Source of the DNA: an uncultured Bacilli bacterium
GTDB taxonomy: Bacteria; Bacillota_I; Bacilli_A; RF39; UBA660
DNA length: 32,478 nt
Assembly: GCA_944332155.1 (NCBI GenBank)
Contig: CALVJM010000006.1
Span: forward strand, 1 to 32,478
Reading direction: 5' to 3'
The position numbers and the translations under genes are program-made. The stretch's first letter is position 1. Each line of letters begins with the position of its first letter. Below, piece by piece: positions 1-6,760 of the stretch. The notes under the pieces are model-generated. The model was not told the origin of the DNA. It worked only from the letters and a program-made list of their open reading frames with translations, and made no database searches.

Positions 1-332
1 TCTATCACTTTAGAATCTACTTTATTTAAGTTGGAAATCAATTGAATATTTTCACGCACCGTCATATGAGGAAATAATCCTGTTTGTTGAATCACATATC
101 CCATATTACGGCGTAATTGAATGACATTCATTTCTTTAATATCTTTGCCATTTAATAAAATCTTACCACTCGTAGGTTCAATCAAACGATTAACCATTTT
201 TAAAGTTGTTGTTTTCCCACAACCACTTTCGCCAATTAAACATACCAGTTCTCCTTGGTTAATTTTTAATGAAATACGATGTAATACTTTTTTCTTTTTA
301 TAGTTTTTTGTTACATTTTTAAACTCTATCAT
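1..332 (-). CDS. Glycine betaine/carnitine/choline ABC transporter ATP-binding protein (OpuCA/ProV-like), 3' part outside window
   Basis: The N-terminal 110 residues of an ABC ATPase, read on the minus strand from an ATG at 332 with an AGAGGA ribosome site just upstream; the rest lies beyond the left edge. Walker A (GESGCGKT) is at residues 34-41 and the Q-loop Gln at about 82. The stretch NRLIEPTSG, the LRR before the Q-loop and YVIQQTGLFPHMT are typical of the quaternary-amine (OpuCA/ProV/EgtU) subfamily, which powers uptake of compatible solutes. The signature motif, Walker B and any CBS domains are not visible, so the substrate is inferred from subfamily resemblance only. An in-frame ATG two codons upstream overlaps the ribosome site and is less likely to be the start. 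Confidence 0.85.
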   Translation of the reverse strand, partial: MIEFKNVTKNYKKKKVLHRISLKINQGELVCLIGESGCGKTTTLKMVNRLIEPTSGKILLNGKDIKEMNVIQLRRNMGYVIQQTGLFPHMTVRENIQLISNLNKVDSKVI

Positions 333-550
333 AAACATCCTCTATTCTTCTTCCATTATACCATAGCTATTAAAAAAATAGATGATTAAATCTATTTTTT
401 ATTTTTCCAATAACCAATCAATGATATTTTTGTGAATAATTCCGTTCTGGGAATAATCTAATTTATCCGTTGAATTCATTAGAAAAAACGTGTCTTTTTA
501 CATCTTAAAGTAGAAAAATCTAGATATAAGATTAAAATCCTACAAAACAA

Positions 551-578
551 GTTATATTTTCCTACAGGAAAATATAAC
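551..578 (-). terminator. Intrinsic terminator-like hairpin after the flavin reductase remnant
   Basis: A perfect 12-bp stem (551-562 with 567-578) and a 4-nt loop lie just past the end of the truncated flavin reductase. Read on the minus strand it is followed by TTGTTTTGTAGG, a moderately T-rich tail. A second AT-only hairpin (373-382 with 391-400) lies nearer the ABC gene and is weaker. Confidence 0.5.
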
Positions 579-593
579 CGTTATTTTCATGTT

Positions 594-938
594 TTATTTT
601 TTTAATTGTAAACCATCTTTAAAAGCATTTCCTACTCGTTCACCTATTTTGTAATAACCATGAGTAAATGGATCAAACGCAAGGGCATTTACTAAAGAAA
701 TATCGATCTTGCCGTCTTTTATAACCTGTTCATCCGCACAAACATTCACAACTTTACCAACGACTCCACACCCATATTCTTGGTCTTGATACTCGATAAA
801 TTTACATTCCATACAAATAGGAAATTCATTAATAATCGGTGCGGCTACCAAACTGGATTTAGTTGCGGTTAAGCCACTATTTTCAAACTTATGAAGAGTA
901 TTGTTTCCAGATACTACACCAAAATAGTCCGCTTCATT
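594..938 (-). pseudogene. Flavin reductase (flavoredoxin-like), 5'-truncated remnant
   Basis: The open frame runs from just after an in-frame TAG (939-941) to a TAA at 594, about 114 residues. It is the C-terminal part of a flavin-reductase-like FMN-binding protein: ADYFGVVSGN, INEFPICMECKF, CGVVGKVVNVCADE and ALAFDPFTHGYYKIGERVGNAF are all family-typical. Complete members are about 190 residues, so about 70 N-terminal residues with part of the FMN site are gone. The only apparent start is a TTG at 851 inside the domain, without a ribosome site. The missing part is not found upstream, where the acyltransferase gene ends only about 20 bp away, so a deletion joined the two. Probably non-functional. 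Confidence 0.8.
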
Positions 939-963
939 CTATCTATATAGAAATTATATCACA

Positions 964-1764
964 TTAAGAAAGATAAAAACGATTTTTATGTTTATTTTTA
1001 ACGATATTTTTTTCGATATAATTGATTTTATCTTGAACACATGAAAGGTGTTGTAATTGTTGATCGATTTGTTCTAAAGAACAAGTATATTTATCTTTCT
1101 CATAGACAAACTGTTTCTTATCTTCCTCTTGATACAAAAGACTTTGTTGTTCTTGTTCTTCTGTAAAATCATGAGTAGAATAGTGATAACCAAAGAATAC
1201 GTGTTCTTTCACCTTGCAAGCAGGATTACCAGCAAATAAAGTATTAGATGGAACTCTTTTATTCGCAATCACGGTATGTCCACCAAGAATGCCTCCAGAA
1301 CCAATCACAGTTCCTTTTAATAATAAAGATTCTTGACCAATCCATACTCGATCTCCGATTAAAATACTTTTACTCTCATTAACTCTTTTTGAAAGATTAC
1401 AATCATAAATGATATGAGGGTCTGCAGTTCTAAAATAAGTTTCAAATGATAATAAAAGTTGATTCCCAATAATAATATTTTTTCTTTCCGTCGCATATAA
1501 ATGACTCGTACGATTAACATAACAATCTTTTCCTATATAAATTACCGAATCATTTCCTACACGCATATTTAAAGACATTGGATAATCATTCTCATCAATA
1601 TAAATTAAAGAATGATTCCCTGTAAAACGAACTTTACAATTTTCTAAAATCAATTTGTTTTTACAGTAAAAAACATTATTTATTCCTTTAAAGATAATTT
1701 CTGCATTTTTTAAAATAACATTCCCAATAATTTGATTGGTTCCTTCTTTAACCACTTGTTTCAT
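964..1764 (-). CDS. Hexapeptide-repeat (left-handed beta-helix) acyltransferase
   Basis: A 266-residue cytoplasmic acetyl/acyltransferase. Imperfect hexapeptide turns run from about residue 10 to 190, with the catalytic-type segment IGDRVWIGQESLLLKGTVIG at about 138-157 and the classic closing motif FAGNPACKVKE, as in WbbJ/Vat-like transferases that O-acetylate sugars or antibiotics. The C-terminal 75 residues are charged and helical (Gln/Lys/Glu-rich), which is unusual and may mediate trimer contacts. The ATG at 1764 follows a good GGAGAGGGGAGAG ribosome site. A TATAAT (1793-1798) lies just upstream, after the hairpin that ends the CHAP gene. The acceptor is unknown; a cell-surface sugar is a guess from the family. 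Confidence 0.8.
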   Translation of the reverse strand: MKQVVKEGTNQIIGNVILKNAEIIFKGINNVFYCKNKLILENCKVRFTGNHSLIYIDENDYPMSLNMRVGNDSVIYIGKDCYVNRTSHLYATERKNIIIGNQLLLSFETYFRTADPHIIYDCNLSKRVNESKSILIGDRVWIGQESLLLKGTVIGSGGILGGHTVIANKRVPSNTLFAGNPACKVKEHVFFGYHYSTHDFTEEQEQQSLLYQEEDKKQFVYEKDKYTCSLEQIDQQLQHLSCVQDKINYIEKNIVKNKHKNRFYLS

Positions 1765-1792
1765 ATTCTCTCCCCTCTCCTATGATGTTTTT

Positions 1793-1821
1793 ATTATATC
1801 ATCAAAATTCTATCCACAAAA
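1793..1821 (-). promoter_or_regulatory. Putative sigma-A promoter of the hexapeptide acyltransferase
   Basis: A perfect TATAAT -10 (complement of 1793-1798) with a weak TTTTGT at -35 (1816-1821) and 17-bp spacing. It sits between the CHAP terminator and the acyltransferase start. Confidence 0.45.
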
Positions 1822-1832
1822 GTAATTGGCAC

Positions 1833-1859
1833 AAAAAGACTAGATGTTTCTATCTAGTC
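1833..1859 (-). terminator. Terminator overlapping the CHAP gene stop (ACTAGA hairpin family, copy 1)
   Basis: Arms GACTAGAT (1838-1845) and ATCTAGTC (1852-1859) form an 8-bp stem followed, on the minus strand, by a T5 run. The TAG stop of the CHAP gene (1854-1856) lies inside the stem, so translation termination and the hairpin are tightly linked. Confidence 0.75.
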
Positions 1860-2951
1860 CTGTTTCTTCTGTTCAGTTTGCTTTTGAGTATCACTTTGTT
1901 TCTCAGATTCCTTTATCACTTGTGTCTCGATTTTTTCTTTTTCTGTTTTATCACTTTTTGATTTCTTTCTTTTTTTCTTTTTATAGATCAAAATGGATCC
2001 CGCAGTTATCAAGACTACAACAATAATGCCTCCACCAATACCATAAATTATTGGTGTTTGATTTTCTTTCGTTTCTTCTTTTTTCTCTTCCTTTTTAACT
2101 ACTTTTTTCTTTTCTCTTGTTACTTTAAGAACATATTCTTTTACACTGCCATCTTCCGCTTTAACCGTTATTTTTAGTTCATTCAATCCTACTTTTAAAT
2201 CATGTTCACCTATACCATCAATGGTTGCCTTTTCATCTTCTGCAAGGGCATTCACTGTGATTTTGTTTACTTTATTTTTGACTTTTATTTTATACTCCAA
2301 AACATCTTTATTAAACTCTATCGTTCCATCACTAAGTTCTATATTACTTAAATTGGTGTTATTAGACTTTGGTACTTCTACCACCTCTGGTTCTGTTACC
2401 GTTGGGGTGGTTGATGGTGCCGTATAGGTTGTTTGAGGAGCAACATTTAAATAAATATATCCTGTGATTCCATATTGATCCGGCGATATCGTATATTGAC
2501 AAGCACCTTTTCTAGCATTTTGTTTACAAATACGATCCGTATCTTCGTACATACTATTTTTCATACACTCGATATAAGCTGGATCACTTTCGTCAATACA
2601 TGGTCCTGTAGAATCCCAAACATATAACGTATTTCCCTCGACTCTTTCTACATATCCAACATGTCCATAAGGTGTCCATCCACCCCAAACAATAATGGAA
2701 TTGGCTTGTGGTGTGGTTCCTACACTATATCCAGCATTTTGGGCATCAATATACCAATCTTTCGCATTTCCCCATCCTGGTAAAGCAACACCTGCTTTTT
2801 CATAAGCTTGTTGCCACGCATACCATGTACAATTCGTTCCATAAGGTCCAGATGAACTATATGGATTATAAGCCGCATGAACATCCCCGATTACAACCAA
2901 ACTCATCGTTATTAATAATAACAAACATTTCTTATAAATTTTTTTCATCAT
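1854..2951 (-). CDS. Secreted CHAP-domain protein with cadherin-like domain and C-terminal membrane anchor
   Basis: A 365-residue extracellular protein. A signal peptide (1-26, ending VHA) precedes a CHAP domain (about 28-175) with the expected nucleophile Cys41 in TNCTWYAW and His97 in YGHVGYVE. CHAP proteins are peptidoglycan amidases or endopeptidases. After a Thr/Pro linker, residues about 198-283 resemble a cadherin-like beta-sandwich domain (PF12733 type: LSNIELSDGTIEF, YVLKVTRE). A Lys/Glu linker, one membrane helix (about 302-324) and a long charged Lys/Glu/Gln tail follow, so the protein is anchored by its C-terminus with no LPXTG motif. Two extra Cys pairs within the CHAP domain could form disulfides. 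Start: tandem ATGs after TAGGAGTG. Probably monocistronic. A role in cell-wall remodelling is likely; the exact bond cleaved is unknown. Confidence 0.85.
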   Translation of the reverse strand: MMKKIYKKCLLLLITMSLVVIGDVHAAYNPYSSSGPYGTNCTWYAWQQAYEKAGVALPGWGNAKDWYIDAQNAGYSVGTTPQANSIIVWGGWTPYGHVGYVERVEGNTLYVWDSTGPCIDESDPAYIECMKNSMYEDTDRICKQNARKGACQYTISPDQYGITGYIYLNVAPQTTYTAPSTTPTVTEPEVVEVPKSNNTNLSNIELSDGTIEFNKDVLEYKIKVKNKVNKITVNALAEDEKATIDGIGEHDLKVGLNELKITVKAEDGSVKEYVLKVTREKKKVVKKEEKKEETKENQTPIIYGIGGGIIVVVLITAGSILIYKKKKRKKSKSDKTEKEKIETQVIKESEKQSDTQKQTEQKKQD

Positions 2952-3000
2952 AAAACACTCCTACTACCTTCTACTTCATTATATCATGTAAAATTCAAAT

Positions 3001-3026
3001 ATGACTAGATATTTTCATCTAGTCAT
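3001..3026 (-). terminator. Terminator of the DUF3267 operon (ACTAGA hairpin family, copy 2)
   Basis: A perfect 10-bp stem, ATGACTAGAT (3001-3010) with ATCTAGTCAT (3017-3026), and a 6-nt loop. The minus-strand tail is ATTTGAATTTT, only moderately T-rich. The stop of the preceding small ORF lies in the loop and right arm. Confidence 0.65.
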
Positions 3027-3116
3027 TAAAAGATTCCTTTTTTTACAATCATTCATTAGTATCCATACTCCTACCAAAATACCAAACACAATCACGATTC
3101 CAATTACAAAATTCAT
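3015..3116 (-). CDS. Possible 33-residue single-pass membrane peptide
   Basis: An ORF of 33 codons starting MNFVIGIVIVFGILVGVW and ending in a Lys/Arg-rich tail, predicted as one membrane helix. It follows the 53-residue gene by 14 bp and its TGA lies in the operon terminator. The ribosome site is weak (GAAAG). Position in the operon and the hydrophobic profile support it, but an ORF this short could be chance. Confidence 0.4.
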   Translation of the reverse strand: MNFVIGIVIVFGILVGVWILMNDCKKRNLLMTR

Positions 3117-3130
3117 ATTATATTTTCTTT

Positions 3131-3292
3131 CTACGAACTCTTTTTAAACACTAAAATGGCTTTGGCTGTTCCTGTAATCGACATAGTGATGAATTCATAT
3201 CCTGCTTGCGACATCTCATTTGCTTTTGCTTCTATTTTCTTTGCCATATCATCTGCTTTTGGTGAATATTCAATCACAACCGTTTTATACAT
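3131..3292 (-). CDS. Small uncharacterised protein (53 aa, DUF4177-like)
   Basis: Fifty-three codons starting MYKTVVIEYSP, with a middle stretch KIEAKANEMSQAGYEFITMS and the ending AKAILVFKK. This beta-alpha-beta-beta layout, with a helix before GYEF, resembles the small DUF4177-type proteins of Firmicutes; function unknown. The ATG at 3292 overlaps the end of the upstream membrane-protein gene by 8 bp, and its GGGGGA ribosome site lies in that gene's last codons, so the two are translationally coupled. It is cytosolic (no signal or membrane segment). The family assignment is from pattern memory only. Confidence 0.65.
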   Translation of the reverse strand: MYKTVVIEYSPKADDMAKKIEAKANEMSQAGYEFITMSITGTAKAILVFKKSS

Positions 3293-3695
3293 TTTTACAT
3301 CCCCCTTTATTTATTTTTACAACTAACAATGGTGACAACAAGGTAGTAATAACGACTAAAATCCATAGATTACCATCAAGGAAATTATAAGAATTTAATA
3401 AGTCATGAATACCTCCACCCTCACTAATATACATAAACAAATCAAATAAATTAGTTAAAATAAACCAAATAACGCCAAATACAATATAATCTTTTGATGT
3501 ACAATTTTTAATTCTAGGTATGAATAAATACGCAATTAAAAAGATGAAAATGCTTAAAATAATTCCACTCAATGGTAAAGCGATATCGCCTAATTTAACT
3601 AATATGTGTTCACGTAGGCCACCATTTAAAATCGCTACTGGTATAATCAAAAACCATATACCTATTGCTTGAATATATTTTTTCAAAACCATCAC
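3285..3695 (-). CDS. Uncharacterised four-helix membrane protein
   Basis: A 136-residue integral membrane protein with four predicted helices (about 8-24, 40-60, 68-88 and 108-127). The segment NGGLREHILVKLGDIALPLSG between helices 1 and 2 looks like a conserved family motif (an NGxLRE signature seen in short uncharacterised membrane proteins), but I cannot name a function. It is the second gene of an operon with the DUF3267 protein (21 bp upstream) and is coupled to the following 53-residue gene. Tandem Met codons at the start leave a one-codon ambiguity. Confidence 0.7.
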   Translation of the reverse strand: MMVLKKYIQAIGIWFLIIPVAILNGGLREHILVKLGDIALPLSGIILSIFIFLIAYLFIPRIKNCTSKDYIVFGVIWFILTNLFDLFMYISEGGGIHDLLNSYNFLDGNLWILVVITTLLSPLLVVKINKGGCKNV

Positions 3696-3716
3696 ACTCC
3701 ATATTTATTATTCAGA

Positions 3717-4388
3717 TTATACGATATATTTTATGAATTTAAATATCAATAAAAGAAAAATAATAAGGAAAAAAATCAGACTAGGTTTACTGATCGTCAC
3801 TTTTTTGGTTACTGTCTTTTCTAATTGATGAGCTTCACCAATATAGTTTAAACCCCATCGTTTTTTTCGACTTAAATCTTCACTCGTATATAATCCAAAG
3901 GCTAAAGGATTATCATACTCACTAAATTCAAAATTTTTTAAATGACTTAAACTATAAAACATCACTAAATCACCAGCACTCCCAGACATATTGGCAATCG
4001 ATAAAAGAATCAGTAGATTATTTGATGTTACCATACCTAAGATATAAGTGATGACTCCAATGACAATAAATGGTGCGAGAAGAGAGGCTAGAACATTTCT
4101 TTTAGAGATATTTTGTTTACATAGGCAACACAAAATACCTTTTTCTAAATGTGCACCATAAGTAATCTTTTTAAAGTCCGCTCCCCATAGTACATAAGCA
4201 ATACTATGAATAATTTCGTGAAGAATAAAATACGGAATAACAGTAATCAAGAACAAACCTAAATCAATATCTATCATACTATAACTCGGATTTATAATAG
4301 GTGTCACAATAAATAAAATTAATAATATAATCACCGCAAGAATATTTATACTTTTCATATTCATTTCAAACAAATAATATTTTTTCAT
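3717..4388 (-). CDS. DUF3267 family putative membrane zinc metalloprotease
   Basis: A 223-residue membrane protein with helices at about 13-33, 43-60, 98-120, 122-145 and 203-222. The motif LHEIIH (HExxH; His57, Glu58, His61) sits at the end of the second helix, and a later NMSGSAGDLVMF supplies Asp140 as a possible third zinc ligand, as in site-2-protease-like enzymes. This matches the DUF3267 'putative zincin peptidase' family; substrates are unknown. It is first in an operon with the four-helix protein, the 53-residue protein and possibly the 33-residue peptide. A TATAAT promoter with an overlapping palindrome lies directly upstream. Confidence 0.8.
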   Translation of the reverse strand: MKKYYLFEMNMKSINILAVIILLILFIVTPIINPSYSMIDIDLGLFLITVIPYFILHEIIHSIAYVLWGADFKKITYGAHLEKGILCCLCKQNISKRNVLASLLAPFIVIGVITYILGMVTSNNLLILLSIANMSGSAGDLVMFYSLSHLKNFEFSEYDNPLAFGLYTSEDLSRKKRWGLNYIGEAHQLEKTVTKKVTISKPSLIFFLIIFLLLIFKFIKYIV

Positions 4389-4426
4389 ATCTCATTCCCT
4401 TTAAATATCGTATTTATATCACCTTC

Positions 4427-4455
4427 ATTATAACACTTCACTTCTGTGAAAAAAA
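4427..4455 (-). promoter_or_regulatory. Promoter with 14-bp palindromic operator, DUF3267 operon
   Basis: TATAAT at -10 (4427-4432) and a T-rich -35 region (4450-4455) with 17-bp spacing. The spacer holds an inverted repeat, TTCAC-4-GTGAA (4437-4450). The same arrangement, with the palindrome at the same distance from the -10, recurs at 8514-8537, which suggests a shared regulator. Confidence 0.5.
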
Positions 4456-4465
4456 GACTCTTCAT

Positions 4466-4493
4466 ACAAAAAAACTAGATATTTCTACCTAGT
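4466..4493 (-). terminator. Terminator of the nitroreductase gene (ACTAGA hairpin family, copy 3)
   Basis: Arms ACTAGA (4474-4479) and CCTAGT (4488-4493) pair with one mismatch, and further TA/TA pairs close a small loop. On the minus strand the hairpin is followed by a T-run. It lies 39 bp beyond the nitroreductase stop and just upstream of the DUF3267 promoter. Confidence 0.65.
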
Positions 4494-4531
4494 CATATGT
4501 TTATTCTTAAAAATACAGAAGATAAACTGCA

Positions 4532-5338
4532 TTATATGAATTTAACCGTATCTTTTAAGTCTTTTCTCTGATGGTGAAATGGATTATCAGGGCAATCTTC
4601 TGCTTTATATCCGATTGATATTAAACAAATAGGTTCTATATGGTCCTCTAGATGAAACTGTTTTTTCAATTCCTGTTTATTAAACCTTTCAATCCATATA
4701 TTATCAAGACCAATATTCGTGGCCTCTAGCATCATATGAGTTGCAACAATACAAGCATCCATTTCATAAGTTGAGTAATCATCTAGCACACAAGCAACAT
4801 CTTTATCACTGCACACAATTAAAACAATAGGAGCTCCATAGCGACATGGACTTACTTGATCTATTTTATCTAAAGCTTCTTTAGACCTAGCCACATAAAT
4901 TTTTTGTGGTTGTTTATTTTTAGCCGTTGGGGCTAATCTTCCTGCTTCTACTATTTTATTTATCTTTTCTTCCTCTACTTTTTTATCTTGAAATTTTCTC
5001 GTTGCTGTTCTCTTTCGAATCACCGTTTCAAAATCTTGATTGTCTTTTGAAAAACTTGTATATTGTTCTACTTTCATACTTAAGTGATACTTCTTTCTTA
5101 ACTCTGAGATTTGTTTCATCATTGATGATTTATGGTGCAAATCTAAAGCTTCTTGATTTTCCCAACAATCGATTAACAATACCGTTTCTGGGTCATCTTC
5201 AGGATAAAAATACTCATATCTTTCATTTCCTTTTTCATTACGTACCGCATCAACAATTCCAGTAGAAATCATTTCTTTAGCAAATGCTTTCGCACTACCA
5301 TTCTTTCCAGTATAATATATATTTATGGTTAAACTCAT
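4532..5338 (-). CDS. Fusion of antibiotic-biosynthesis-monooxygenase-like domain and nitroreductase
   Basis: A 268-residue cytoplasmic protein with two domains. Residues 1-95 look like a ferredoxin-like ABM/quinol-monooxygenase-type domain (INIYYTGKNG, YFYPEDDPETVLLIDCWENQEAL, HHKSSMMKQI). Residues 100-268 are a nitroreductase of the FMN-dependent NAD(P)H family: IRKRTATRKF at the FMN phosphate site, AGRLAPTAKNKQPQ, an extended MDACIVATHMMLEATNIGL segment and CLISIGYKAE near the end. The expected activity is reduction of nitro compounds or quinones; the fused domain may bind or process a quinone-like substrate (inference). Start: AAGGAGATGG ribosome site before the ATG. It is probably monocistronic with its own -10-like TATACT near 5370. 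Confidence 0.85.
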   Translation of the reverse strand: MSLTINIYYTGKNGSAKAFAKEMISTGIVDAVRNEKGNERYEYFYPEDDPETVLLIDCWENQEALDLHHKSSMMKQISELRKKYHLSMKVEQYTSFSKDNQDFETVIRKRTATRKFQDKKVEEEKINKIVEAGRLAPTAKNKQPQKIYVARSKEALDKIDQVSPCRYGAPIVLIVCSDKDVACVLDDYSTYEMDACIVATHMMLEATNIGLDNIWIERFNKQELKKQFHLEDHIEPICLISIGYKAEDCPDNPFHHQRKDLKDTVKFI

Positions 5339-5391
5339 ATTCCACCATCTCCTTACTATCTCTAGTATATCACGCTTTCACACTATATATG

Positions 5392-6105
5392 TTATCTTTT
5401 ACAAAAACGCTCTATATTATCAGAATTATATTTTTGATTTTTAATGACTTTAAACGTTTCATGATCCTCATTTACATGACATCGAATAACATCATAAAAT
5501 GGAGTGTCATAGTATACCGCTTTATCTCCTGAAACTTTTACAATTGAAAATCTCGGTGCTTGATGAATGTTAATCACGCTAATATAATCAATAGCTATTA
5601 ATACCAATACAAATAATACAAAATAGCCAAAGTTACAAATTAATCTTTTTCCATGAGTTAATCGTTTCGTAAACCGACTAACCCCTATTAAAGATACAAT
5701 TCCTCCAAAAATGGAATAAATACTCCCCCAACTACTTTCACTAGGAAATATAGCAACTGCAGTAATGGCAATTAAAACTCCAAATACGATGAATATTAAA
5801 CCGATAAGATTATTTTTCTTTTCTATTTTTTGATTCGTATAATCTATGGTATGAATCATATTCTCTTCTAATCTTTCGTGATATTCTTTTTCCTTCACTT
5901 TCTCGCCACTCATCAAATCATTTAATGAAATGTGTAGTTCCTTACACAAAGGTGTAAATAAAGATAAGTCAGGCATGTTTCTTCCATTTTCCCAATTTCC
6001 AACCGTGCGATCTGATACATTTAATTTTTCCGCTAATTCCTGTTGTGTCATATTTTCCTTTTTTCTGCATTCAGCAATAAATCTTCCTATTTTTTCTTGA
6101 TTCAT
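5392..6105 (-). CDS. XRE-family transcriptional regulator with C-terminal membrane domain
   Basis: A 237-residue protein. An N-terminal helix-turn-helix (about 6-60; MTQQELAEKLNVSDRTVGNWENGR) matches the Cro/CI class. A charged helix (about 68-97) links it to three membrane segments (about 99-118, 126-143 and 158-178), and the last 55 residues form a small extracytoplasmic domain with no family I recognise. This layout suggests a one-component regulator that senses something at or outside the membrane. The ATG follows a strong AAAGGAGAACG site. Its target is not evident; the nitroreductase just downstream on the same strand is a candidate. Confidence 0.85.
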   Translation of the reverse strand: MNQEKIGRFIAECRKKENMTQQELAEKLNVSDRTVGNWENGRNMPDLSLFTPLCKELHISLNDLMSGEKVKEKEYHERLEENMIHTIDYTNQKIEKKNNLIGLIFIVFGVLIAITAVAIFPSESSWGSIYSIFGGIVSLIGVSRFTKRLTHGKRLICNFGYFVLFVLVLIAIDYISVINIHQAPRFSIVKVSGDKAVYYDTPFYDVIRCHVNEDHETFKVIKNQKYNSDNIERFCKR

Positions 6106-6278
6106 AAACGTTCTCCTTTCATACTAACATTTTATAATGTAAAAGTTATTTTTAACAGGAAACATTTCAAGGGTACATAAAATAAATATTAATTATTTCT
6201 TTATTATTTACTTATTTAATTCTTTTTCTAAATATTTCATATACTCTTTTGGTTAATTTTTAAATAAGACTTTTTAAC

Positions 6279-6548
6279 TTAACGATTTTCATACCAAATC
6301 AGCCAATCGATCTTTCGATGTGGTTTTTCTACAGATATCTCATTTTTGTTTAAAATAAAATCGATAACTTTTTTGTATTCTTCATATTGAAAATTATTTT
6401 TATATTTTTTTATACTGTTTTTATATAGATTATGTTCTGTCAACATTTGATAATCTTTTTTAGAAATGTACTGATACAAATGTGTTGCCAATACAGAATC
6501 ATAGATTACAAAATCATCTTTATTATAACAATGTACATTATGATACAA
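6279..6548 (-). pseudogene. Orphan 3' gene fragment, uncharacterised protein
   Basis: Eighty-nine codons from a TTG directly after an in-frame TGA, with no ribosome site, so this looks like the tail of a longer gene. The stretch DDFVIYDSVLATHL and the ending HRKIDWLIWYENR resemble the pattern of an uncharacterised Firmicutes family with an IYDS motif and a C-terminal 'iD.yLW' motif. I cannot assign a function. It lies in a decayed patch directly downstream of a DUF4062-like remnant, on the same strand. Confidence 0.45.
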
Positions 6549-6739
6549 TCAATATAGAAACATTTGCTTTAGCTACCGCTTCTATAGTTTCGTTAATAAT
6601 AGTTTAATCTGTTGTATTACCATATGGAAAAACAATAATTTCCTATCCCCTCATCTTTTAATCATTCTATTATATCTTTTCGATAATTTATAGTTTGGTA
6701 ATCCATAGTAGAACTAATAAATAGCTTGGACTTTCCAAT
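6549..6739 (-). pseudogene. Decayed DUF4062-like N-terminal domain
   Basis: No intact ORF, but conceptual translation across frames gives IGKSKLFISSTMDYQT, then NYRKDIIE-stop-LKDEG, a frameshift to IIVFPYGNTTD-stop, and TIINETIEAVAKANVSILIV. The opening 'lFiSST.d' followed by an amphipathic helix and a later 'ETIEA...ANVSILIV' resembles the Rossmann-like DUF4062/TIR-related domains found at the N-terminus of many NTPase and defence proteins. At least two nonsense codons and one frameshift are needed. A tentative call made by eye. Confidence 0.35.
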
Positions 6740-6760
6740 GACGTTTTACATCTAAAAATG

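Noticed and set aside
1844-2427. Open frames on the plus strand opposite the CHAP gene.
   Set aside because: Low-complexity antisense shadows of the Lys/Glu-rich tail without ribosome sites.
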